Position numbers and translations under genes: made by a program. 64,000 bases of DNA from Piliocolobus tephrosceles (Eukaryota; Chordata; Mammalia; Primates; Cercopithecidae), in NCBI RefSeq assembly GCF_002776525.5, contig NC_045443.1, forward strand, positions 53,313,101 through 53,377,100, in the 5' to 3' direction. The notes under the pieces are model-generated. The model searched no databases and was not told where the DNA came from. It saw only the letters and a program-made list of their open reading frames with translations. Positions 12,901 to 24,900 of the stretch are shown in pieces (positions within the stretch are counted from its first letter, which is position 1; the number at the start of each line of letters is the position of its first letter).

Positions 12901-15900
12901 TCAGCCTCCTGAGTAGCTGGGATTATAGACATGCACCACCACGCCCAATTAATTTTTGTATTTTTAGTAGAGACAAAGGTTCACCATGTTGGCCAGGCTG
13001 GTCTCGAACTCCTGACCTCAGCTGATCCACCCGCCTTGGCCTTCCAAAGTGCTGGGACTACAGACGTGAGTCTCCAGGCCTGGCCCTTTACAACAATGAT
13101 TCTAAGTGTTAAGGACCCACATCTCCCTCCTTGACTCTCTCTATGCCAATAGACAATCAGGATACTAAGAGTTAATACTGGAGCTCTGGAGTGAAAGACT
13201 AAACGGAGGGAAGAAGGAGACTAACGGATCAAAAAATCTTGTGGGAGGAGGAGGCAGCTGAGGACAGGTGGTCGCGGAAGAGGATCTAGGTGGTGGTGAC
13301 ATTATGCGATGGGATGGGGCCAGCAGGGTATCCCAAGTAGAGTGGGTGGTGAGCACTCAGTTGTACGTGATTACAAAGCACAGATATCGGCCAGGCACAA
13401 TGGCTCACGGCTGTAATCCCAACCCTTTGGGAGGCCAAGGCGGGTGGATCTCATCATCAGGAGATTGAGATCATCCTGGCTAACACAGTGAAACTCGGTC
13501 TCTACTAAAAATAAAAAAATTAGCCGGGCGTGTAATCCCAGCTACTCGGGAGGTTGAGGCAGGAGAATCGCTTGAACCCGGGAGACAGAGGTTGCAGTGT
13601 GCCGAGATCACGCCACTGAACTCTAGCCTGGGCAACAGAGCGAGACTCCGTCTCAAAAATAATAGTAATAATAATAATAATAAAACAAAGCAGAGATACC
13701 AGGGAAAACAGCTGGGGATGTCAGGGACTCATGCTGGAGCAAGCACAAGGCTCAATAAGATCCTGGCCACAGCATGGGCCTGGTGGCTCGCGCCTGTAAT
13801 CCCAGCACTTTGGGAGGCCAAGGTTGGGGGATCACTTGAGCCCAGGAGTTCAAGACCAGTTTGGGCAAGATGGTAAGATCCCCATCTCTACAAAAAATAC
13901 AAAAATTAGCTGGGCATGGTGGCATGTGCCTATAGTTTCAGCTACTCAGGAGGCTGAGGTGGGAGGATCACCTGAACCCAGGAAGTCAAGGCTGCAGTGA
14001 GTGATAGTGTCACTGCACTCCAACCTGGGCAATGGGAGTGAGACCCTGTCTTCAAAAAAAAAAGAGACTGGGCACAAAATCCTGGCTCGCCTCCTAGACA
14101 ATTGGATTCCCCACTGCTGGTGAGTCCCGTGCTCCCACACTGAGGCCCACATGCAAACAATCCCCCCCAGAAGCTCACTCACCCCGCGGTGGAGGGCGGT
14201 GCGGCCCCGGAGGTCAGCAGCATCAGCTGTGGATCCTTTCTCTAGCAGCAGATGTACACAGTCCACATGGCCATTCATGATGGCCAGCATCAGTGGGGTC
14301 CTACAGAGGGGCAGGAAGAGGAGTGAGGATCCCACAAGGACTGGAAAACCTGCACCCCACCCTGGCCCACACTCACTGTCCATAGGCATCCATGACATCT
14401 GTGATGTCAGCTCGTTCCCCACTGTCGATCAGCAAGTGCAGGGAGTCAGTGTGGCCAGAGGCAGCTAGGGGAAAGGGACCCCGCGTCAGGGCAGGGCCAA
14501 GAGGAAGAAGGGAGGCGAGGTCAAGCCTAAAGGACTTGGGGTCAATGTTACAGGAAGACCTGGGCCAGAGAGAAATCTCTGAGGACAGAAAGCTATGAAT
14601 CAGGGCTGGAAGTCTCCATTCTCCTGACCCTACTCCACTTTCCAGCCCCATTCCCATCCAGGAGGGATCTGGCATGGCAAGGGTAGGGCAGCAGCCTAAA
14701 GTGGGCACTAACCAGCAGCGTGCAGGGGCGTCCACTTGCGCTTGCGCTCCTTGATGAGGGCAGAGGCGCCGTGGGCTGTAAGCACCTCCACACACTCAGT
14801 AGAGCCGCGCTCCGTGGCCAGGAAGAGTGCGGTCCGGCCCTTGTGGTCCCTTACGTCCAGATTCACCAGCGTCTCCGCCAGTGTCTTCAAGGCTTCACAG
14901 TGACCGTTGTAGGCCTGGAGGGGTGCAGGCAACCAGTGCACACAGCTTGGGACCTTCCCTGCTCCTCCCTTTCCCTTCTCTGCTCTTGGGGTCCATGGGA
15001 AGCTCAAGGTCTTAGTCCTCGACAAGCTCCTTGGGCCCCTCAAGGCTTCCTACCCTGCATTGTGTTTATCCCCTCTCCCACAAAAAGGCAGAAGCAAGGA
15101 TAACTTCACAAGTGCTGGCACCTTTGTTAGGGCCTGGGAACAGGTAGGACAAGGAAAGCAGAAGAAAAAGATGTGGGACTCACAGCTAAGTGCAAAGGGC
15201 TGACTGGAATGGTGCTCTCCACATCCTCCAGGCAGTTAAAGGACATTTCTAAGAGCTGCAATGGACAGGAAAGTAGGTGCTGAGACTCTGGAACTCCTAA
15301 GATAGTACCCCAGTCCCCGACTCGCAGTAATCCCCACTAAGCCTCTGGATCTAAAGACCACATTTGATTGAACCACCCTTAGTTTCGGAATCCACAAACC
15401 CTGTGCCCCTGCCCCTGCCTCCCCTCCTGCAGGCCAGGCCCCAACACATACCAGTTCGAGGTTCTGTCTGTTGCCATAGGCGGCTGCATAGTGCACAGCT
15501 GTGTAGCCCTGCCTGTCCCGCAGGGAGGGGTCTGCACCGTTATCCAGTAAGAACTCCAGACAGCTGGGGAGCCAAGGGTAGACTATGAGGCAGGGACAGG
15601 CCCAGCCCAGGAGGGCACAGACCTGGGAGGGCCAGAGGAGAGGACCAAGGGAACCCCTTCAGGCCTACCTGACCGCCACCTGTCCTTAGCTCTAGGTAGG
15701 TTCTCTAAATCCTACCCATTCTTTTTTTTTTTTTTTTTTTTTTTGAGACAGAGTCTCGCTCTGTCACCCAGGCTGGACTGCAGTGGCGCGATCTCGACTC
15801 ACTGCAAGCTCCGCCTCCCAGGTTCAGGCCATTCTCCTGCCTCAGCCTCCCGAGTAGCTGGGACTACAGGCGCCCGCCACCATGCCCCGCTGATTTTTTT

Positions 15901-18900
15901 GTATTTTTAGTAGAGACGGGGTTTCACCGTGTTAGCCAGGATGGTCTCGATCTCCTGACCTCGTGATCCGCCCGCCTCAGCCTCCCAAAGTGCTGGGATT
16001 ACAGGCGTGAGCCATCGCGCCCGGCAATCCTACCCATTCTTCAACCCTAGCTCCAGACCTACTTTACCTTCTCAAGGTCTGCCCTGAACCCCTCTGGCTT
16101 CAATGCCCTCCTTTATCCTCTGAGCATTCTCCTAGAGAACCTAGAGCATGATGTTCAGTTATCAACCTTCTGCTGACTGACATGCTTTCCCCACCTCCAG
16201 GCACACCGACCCCTGCCCTAGGATGCTTTCTCCTCCCAGCCCAGCCGAATAAGTCCTGTTCATCTCAAACTCAGTCCCAGCTTCTCTCCTCTGTGAGGCC
16301 TTTCCTAACCTTCCCTGGGAAAGGTACCTCTTCCTCTGTGCTCCCTTGGCAGCCTTCTCATACCTTAGTAGTAGTTATAGTAGTAGTAATAATAATAAAG
16401 TATTTAGCACTTACTGTCAAGCACAGTTCTAAGTACTTCATGTATGTTAAATAATTTAATCCTCATAAAGATCCTATGAAGTAGATACTATTTTTATCCC
16501 TACTGTGGGTGATGAAATTGAGGCATAGAGAAGTAACTTGCTGCAGGTAACAGCTGAGCCTCTTGGATTTTAGTGTCCTTTTTAAAAAAATAAATCCTAG
16601 GCCAGGCAGGGTGGCTCACGCCTGTAATCCCAGCACTTTGGGAGGCCAAGATGGGTGGATCACGAGGTCAGGAGATCGAGACCATCCTGGCTAACACGGT
16701 GAAATCTCGTCTCTACTAAAAATACAAAAAATTAGCCTGGCGTGGTGGTGTGCGTCTGTGGTCCCAGCTACTTGGGAGGCTGAGGCAGGAGAATGGCATG
16801 AACCCAGGAGGTAGAGCTTTCGGTGAGCCAAGATCGTGCCACTGTACTCCAGCCTGAGCGACAGAACGAGACTCCGTCTCAAACAAAACAAAACAAAACA
16901 AAACAAAATATAAATAAATCTTTTTTTTTTTTTTTTTTTTTTTGAGACGGAGTGTGGCTCTGTGGCCCAGGCTGGAGTGCTGTGGCCGGATCTCAGCTCA
17001 CTGCAAGCTCCGCCTCCCGGGTTCACGCCATTCTCCTGCCTCAGCCTCCCAGTAGCTGGGACTACAGGCGCCGCTACCTCGCCCGGCTAGTTTTTTGTAG
17101 TTTTTAGTAGAGACGGGGTTTCACCGTGTTAGCCANNNNNNNNNNNNNNNNNNNNNNNNNNNNNNNNNNNNNNNNNNNNNNNNNNNNNNNNNNNNNNNNN
17201 NNNNNNNNNNNNNNNNNNNNNNNNNNNNNNNNNNNCGGCCTCCCAAAGTGCTGGGATTACAGGCTTGAGCCACCGCGCCCGGCCCAAATAAATCTTTTAA
17301 AAAATTATTTAATTTATTTATTTTAAATAGAGACAGGGGCCTGGCTCAGTGGCTCACGCCTGTAGTCCCATCACTTGGGGCGGCTGAGGTGGGCAGATCA
17401 CCTGCGGTCAGGAGTTTATGGCCAACCTGGCCAACATGGTGAAACCCTCTCTCTACTAAGAATACAAAAATTAGGCTGGGCGTGGTGGCTCACGCCTGCA
17501 ATCCTAGCACTTTGGGAGGCCAAGGCAGGTGGATCGCCTGAGCTCAGGAGTTCGAGACCAGCCTGGGCAACATGGTGAAAACCTCATCTGTACTAAAATA
17601 CAAAAAATTAGCCAGGCGTGGCAGCGTGCACCTGTAGTCCCAGCTACTCAGGAGGCTAAGGCAGAATTGCTTGAACCCAGGAGGTGGAGGCTGCAGTGAG
17701 CCGAGATCATGCCACTGCACTCCAGCCTGGGCAACAGAGTGAGACTTGGTCTTCAAAAAAAAACAAATTAGCTGGGCATGGTGGTAGGCACCTGTAATCT
17801 CAGCTACTCGGGAAGCAGAGGCAGGAGAATCACTTGAACCTGGAATGCAGAGTTGCAGTGAGCCGAGATTGCGCAACTGCACTCCAGCCTGGGTGACAGA
17901 GCAAGACTCCATCTCAAATAAATAAATTAATTAATTAATTAAATTTAATAAAATAGAGATGGGGTCTCATTATGTGTTAGCCAGGCTGGTCTCATACTCC
18001 TGGGCTCGAGCAATCCTCCCACCTCAGTGCTGGGATTACAGGCATGAGTCACTGTGCCTAGCTGATTTTTGTGGGGTTTTTTTTTTTTTTAGAGATGGGG
18101 TCTCACTATGCTGTCCAGGCTGGGGTGCAGTGGCTATTCATAGGCATGATCATACTGCACTATAGCCTCAAACTCCTGGGTTTGCACGATCCTCTTGCCT
18201 TACCTGCACCTGCCTCCTGCGTAGCTGGGAATACATGCATGTGCCACCGTGCCCAGCAAAAAATAAACTTTTTGTTTTAGAATATTATCAGATTTATAGA
18301 AAAATTGTGGGCTGGGTGTGGTGGCTCACATCTGTAATCCCAGCACTTTGGGAGTCTGAGGCAGGAGGATTGCTTGAGCCCAGGAGTTCGAGACCAGTGT
18401 GGGCAACATAGCGAGATTCCTGTGCTACAAAATAAATTAATTAAAAAAAGAAAGAAAAAGAAAAATTGTGAAGATAGTACAGAGAGTTCTCACATACCCC
18501 TAAACCTAGTTTCCCCTGTCATTAAATCATCTTACATTAGTATGCACAAGTGTCCTTTTGTTTATCTTTCCCAACAGATTACTAGCTTTCAAAAGACAGA
18601 AATTTGGGACAATTCTTCCTTTTTAAATTTTTATTTATTTATTTATTTTTTCGGAGACAGAGTCTCACTCTGTCACCCAGGTTGAGTGGACTGGCGTGAT
18701 CTTGACTCACTGCAACCTCCACCTCCCTGGTTCAAGTGATTCTCCTGCCTCAGCCACCTGAGTAGCTGGGATTACAGGTGCCTGCCACCATGACCGGCTA
18801 ATTTTTGTATTTTTAGTAGAGATGGGGGTTTCACTACGTTGGCCAGGCTGGTCTCGAACTCCTGACCTCAGATGATCTGCCTGGGGTTACCCCGAGGCAA

Positions 18901-21900
18901 AGTGCTGCGAATGGCCTCCCAAAGTGCTGGGATTACAGGTGTGAGCCATCGCATCTGGCCTATTTTTAATTTTAATTTTTTTGAGACAGAGTCTTCTTCG
19001 GTTGCCCAGGCTGGAATGCAGTGGCGTGATCTCGGCTCACAACCTCCACCCCCCTGGTTCAAGCAACTCTCCTGCCTCAGCCTGCTGAGTAGCTGGGATT
19101 ATAGGCGTGCGCCACCATACCTGGTTAATTTTTGTATTTTTAGTAGAGACGGGATTTTGCCATGTTGGTCAGGCTGGTCTTGAACTCCTAACTTCAGGCT
19201 ATCGGCCTACCTCAGCTTCCCAAAGTGCTAGGATTACAGGCTTGAGCCACCACACTCAGCCTCATCTTTTATCCTTAGTATCTAGCATAGTACTTGGAAA
19301 CTAGTAACTATATATTCAGTTAATGCTTATGGAATAAACAATTATTTTGTACATTTAGATTTTCTAATCCTCTCAAGAAGACTGGCTGGGCACGGTGAGC
19401 CAAGATCATGCCACTGCATTCCAGCATGGGCAACAGAGTGAGACTCTGTCTCCAAAAAAAAAAAAAAAAACACATCTATTTCATTCCTTTAGGGAAGGAA
19501 CTGTTTCTCATACTTCTGGGTTTTTTTTCCCTGAAGCTCCTGAGCTTCAATCTCATACTTTTTGTCTTTGCCCACTATGGACTAAACCCAGAGAGCTCAA
19601 GACACACTGCTGGCTGACCAGCAGTACAGCAGCAGTGTAGGGTGGAGGTTCAGAGTAGGTAGGAGGACAGCAGGGCCAGAGCTTGCATGGGTGGGAAAGC
19701 ACATCCCAGGGGCCCTCTCTGCTACTCACAAGAAGGCCTCCTTCCTGCGGGACTCCTTCAGTGGCTCGTCCTCTTCGGCATCATGGCTGGAAGGTGTGTG
19801 GGGTTCCGCTCTGGGGAGGAGAGAGAGAAAGTTAGGGCCAGGCTTAGGGAGGTGAATGGGACTGAGAAGGACCAGACTGGTAGCCTCACCTCCTGTAAGT
19901 GTCGGAAGCGGCAGCGTAGTGGAGGGGAGAGCAGCCTTTACAGTCGGCCTCGTTGACACCTGCCCCAGCAGTTACCAATGTTACTGCACACTGGTAGCTA
20001 CCGTTAGCAGCTGCATAGTGCAGTGGTGTCCTGAGGAAGAAGTGAAGGAGGGTGGGGAAGAGAATCAGAGACAGATCCGAATGCAATCAGATGTGCAGCC
20101 AAACGCTGCTTCATAACATTCTCCTTATTTAACTCTCCAATCTCAACCCTTCCTCCCTCTACCATGTTTCTCTAATCAGACATTCCCTATGTTTACCCCT
20201 GCCTATCAGCATACCTGCCAAATTTGTCCCTCCTCCTTAAGTCAGCTCCACTGCTCAACAGCAAATTAAGACATTCAACATTCCTAAAAGAAAGATGTGT
20301 TAAGAGAGTTATAGCCTCAAAGGGAAGCCACAGGCCCAGGGTGGGGCTAAGGAGGGATAGAACTAGCAAGCCCTTTCTGCTGTGACTGCTCTCATTGTTG
20401 GGGGGGGAATAGATCTGGGCAGGCAAGAATGACAGGCCCAGACCTTTGCCCAGCTCCCTGCTCAAAGGATGGGAGAAAGAAAGAGAACTCACCCTCCGGA
20501 AGCAGCAGCATGAAGACAGGTACGGCCAAGGTTGTCAGGTGTATTGATGTCAAACCCAGCTGAAAGCACATGCTCATTGCTGAGTGAAGACACAATGCTG
20601 TACAACTGACCTGGAGGCACAGAACAGCCACAGGTCACATCTGAGAGTGTTCAGCAGGGAGGGAAAGGTCTTTGCTCCCCTCTACACCTGCCAATCCCCA
20701 GCCCATCAGCACGTACCTGAGGAAAGAAGCTTACGACAACAGTCAGAGAATCCAAAGAGAACAGCTAAGTGCAGGGGGAACATGTCATGGATGCCACGCC
20801 TAGAGACAAGTTGAGGAACTCAGTCCTTGGGTCAAGGAGGGACCAAGTAAGACCTCTTCTTTGACCCACCACCACCCTAGAGTCAGGGAAGGAGGTTCTC
20901 CAAGGTGCCCTTTGGCAAGCTTCTCTGTGACTCCATGGTTGATGTGAGCAGTTTGTGCAGATCTGGGCAGCCCAGAAGTGGAGTCAGGGCCCTGACTCAC
21001 CGGGCGGTATCTGCGCCATTGGTCATGAGGGTGCTGATGAGCAGCTCGTGTCCGTAGCGAGCAGCCACATGCAGTGGCGTGTTCCCAAATTTGTCGGCAC
21101 AATCAATCTCACTGCCTGTGAGGGGATACACACACACAAGCTCAGGCGGACCTCAGGCTTAAGACCACTCTCGCGAGCTAGCCACGATTTGAGTGCCTAC
21201 TATGCATCAGGTGCGAGGCCCAGGATTCTACATGTTTTATCCTGTTTCTAGGCCTTAGGAGACTGGGCAGGGCAGAGCAGGGCCATTTCCACAGGTCCCT
21301 TGGTCAGAGTGCCAAGGGCCCATCCTACTGGAAGAGGGTAGGAGAAGGAAGTTAGGGAGATTCTAGAAATGAGTTCCTTGGGGGAGGAAGGGATGAGAGC
21401 ACAAAGTCTCCCAGGTCCATACCATTCTGGATGAGGATCTGGGAGCGTGTGAAACGGCCATGGATTGCAGCCATGTGCAGAGGACTTTTCCCTTCTTTGC
21501 TCTGTGGAAACATGGTGGGTTTTTGTTTTTGTTTTTTTCCAGTGCAAAGCACAGAGAATGCCCTATCTCCCTTCCAAGGACATATCTCTAAGGACAAAAG
21601 GGTCATATGGCACCTTCTTAGCCCACTCTCTCCTGAGTCCCTGGCAAGGTCTGATTACCCCAGGAAGCAAGTGGATAATTCCACGAGAGTTATCCAGATA
21701 CAGTCAGGACCCCTAGAGCCAGGTTTCGCTCCCCACTAGTCTAAGCCTTATCCCTTCAGGCACCTGGTAGTTGACGTCAGCCCCATTATTAACCAATAGC
21801 TCCAAGCAGAGAGCGCCATTGGTGGAGACTGCAGCCACATGCAGTGGCGTGAAGCCCTTGTCATTCGGCTGGTTGACATTGGCTCCGGCATTCACCAGCT

Positions 21901-24900
21901 CAATAGCCACAGCATCCTGGCCCAGGTAGCAGGCGATGTGCAAAGCTGTGTTTCCAAAAGCGTTGGGCTCATCGATCTGGATATTCAGCAGTGAGAGTAA
22001 GGCGGTATCAGTTTAAACAAAGTAGAAGCCAGCACATGTAGCCTACAGATCCCAGAAATCCAATGACTGCCTCAGTTCCTCTGGGGTTTCTGACCCAAGG
22101 TACTAAGGTACTCAGGGTACTATGGCTAAGGTAAGCATTATTCAGACCCTCTCTACCATGCCCTTCCAACCTCCCAAAACTACACCAACAACCCAATACC
22201 TCATATCTCCATAACAGACTCTACAATCTCCTACTCACTGCTCATAGTCCCCAACCCCAGAGCTCAAAGCCCTGACCTCCGCTCCCATCCGAAGCAGGTA
22301 CTTCACCACTTCAATCTGGCCACTGGCAGCAGCTGTATGGAGCAGCCCATAGCCCTTGCGGTCCTTGCAGCCGAGGTCTGCTCCCCGTGCCACCAGCAGT
22401 TTCAGGACCTCCAAGTGCCCTGAGAAAAGAGAAGACACTCTAAAGGAAGTAGAAGGTAAACTCTAAGGCCCGGCACTCCTCTCTTCAAAGGCTGCCACCC
22501 CATATCCCTGCCCTAGGAATCCTAAATGTCAAATTTCTGATTTTCCCGTGTATTCTCTCTCACCTAGAAAAGCTGCCCAGTGTAGAGGCTGCCGCTCCTT
22601 TTTGTCACAGACATTCAGGCTGGCTCCCTTGTTGAGGAGCAGGTTCACCGTCTATATCAGGATATGAAAGACACCTGTTTAGAGCCAGATTCGTGCCCTC
22701 AACCTACCTAAGAGCAGAGGCCTCAGCTCCTGAAAAGGCTGAGGCAGCCTAATGCCTTTTTCCATGAGCAAAACAACCTGGAGCACTTGAGGGAACAGCA
22801 GAGCAGGCACTAAGGAGGAGATACTGGAGAGATTTGGAACTTTGAGGGAAACAAGGGAGTCTCTTCAGGTGATTTGGTGGTTCTTAAACTCTTGTCTTTG
22901 CAAATGTGCTGAAAGACACGGACTCTCTTCAGAAAGGCGTGTATGCAAATATTTTCTACGCAAAATCCAAGGTTTTACCAACCTCCTGAAGTCCAAGTTA
23001 AGAATTTTAATCTAGTCTGACCATTCATTTAGCGCTTGAGTTTTAGTGTTTATATAACCATCTGGGCTGCTTCTCCTTCAGGCTTGAAGGCCTAGAAGCA
23101 GGGAAAGGTGAGTAGGAAGGTAAGAAAAGGGAAAGCCCCAGCTGGGCCTGGATGGGAACAGTCCTCACCTCAAGATGCCCACTATGCACTGCATGGTGCA
23201 GAGCACTGCGCCCGCTCCTGTCAGCCACGTTGAGGCTGCTCAACAGGGGTGCCAGAGCCTCAGCACACTTGGTGGCCCGGTTGGCAGCAGCCACATGCAG
23301 TGGTGTCTGCCACAGCTTGTCCCGGGCATTCACATCTGCTGAATGTGCCAGCAGCAGCCCCAGCACCTTCTGTTGAGGGGCAGGAGACAAAAGAGAGAGT
23401 GGGAACGGGAGGTAAAACAACAGGAAATGGAAGGAATAGGTCAGCATAGCATCTACAGCCCCGTTTTCCCCAGCACAGAGTCTCTTCTCATTCTTCCAAC
23501 ATCCCTAGCCTCTCAATACCTACTTCCCATCTTCTGGATTTTCTTAGACCTTGAGCTCTTCCTTACCTTGCTGAGTAAAACAAGGACCCTTTGCTCTTCT
23601 TCAAGCCACCTGACTCGCCAACTTAGACCATGAAAATCTTCACTCACACGTACATCCATTCCCAAACAAATCTACACATGGAGATCCACACATCCCAACC
23701 CCCCACCACTTCAGGAAAACTAAATGCTCTTGCTATACCTTGCCCTGAACACCCTCTTTAGCCTTCTCATAGGCACCAAAATTATTTTCAGTATCTCAGT
23801 AAGCAAACAGATACCGGTTCCTTTGCAAAACCCGAGCTAACATGCCCCTCCTAACCACCACCTACCTCATTCCCACTGGCCTCGGCCCCTCCCCCTGGTA
23901 GCTGGAGCCAGGGAAGTGATGAACTGAGGAAGAGGTCCCCCTTTCCCTGTCTGCAGGGCTGATGGGAATAGGGCAAAGGACCCAACTGATGAAATATGTT
24001 TGGCCCCTGTGCTGTCAACTTTCAAGCTGCTTGAGGGCCAAGGATGCAACAGATTACTATACCCATCCCCCATCACAAGAAAAGAAATCTCAGTGCCCAG
24101 AGGGGGATCAGACTTAAGGTGGCCCCCCAGGGAGGGATGAGTCACTCAGGCCTGGCAGCAGGGCCCCCGCAGTCTGCCAGCCCAGTGTTAAGCTCTCCCT
24201 GAGTCACATCAGCTGGCAGCACTCAGCCCCCTTACCAGCCAGTTCTAGGGGTAGGAGGGAGGGGCCAAGATTTGATCTCCTCACTACCTGGGGTAGAACA
24301 GCTTGTAGGGCTGAGGACTGAGGCTCCTTGACCCTTAACTTCCACCTTTAAGCAACTCATCCTTTTTGAAAGGGTAAAAGAAGGTGGGGGCGCATACCTC
24401 GTTTCGGGAGGCAGCAGCACGATGAAGAGGGGTCAGCCACAGTGTGTCCTTAGCATTGACATTAGCACCTGTGGGGATATAATTTCCTATTTTGATGGAA
24501 GGCGGGGAGGGGGTATGAAGGAAGCCAGTAATCAGGCCAGGAAATCTGAATGGAGCTGGAGCCTTGCCTGGACCAAGCCCGGGAGAGCAATCCTTGAATA
24601 TCAAAAAAGACTCCTCCCCTCCCTTCCCTCCCTATGTGCCACACCTTCCAGCTCCCCACTTTCACCTGACATCAGTAGCAACTGGAGGATGGGGACATCG
24701 CCTACGTAGGCAGCAGCATGCAATGGAGTTCGCCTCTCTTGGTCCTGGGAAGGCAAAAAAGAGGAGGGACTGTGGGCGCGGGGTGAGGGGGCTATCAAGG
24801 ACCCCAGCCCAAGCCTCAGAGCTCCAGGCCCTTCCCCACAACCTCTTCCCATAGTTTCTGCAGGGTCCTAAGTCCCAGTACTGGGAGTCAAAGGCAAGCA

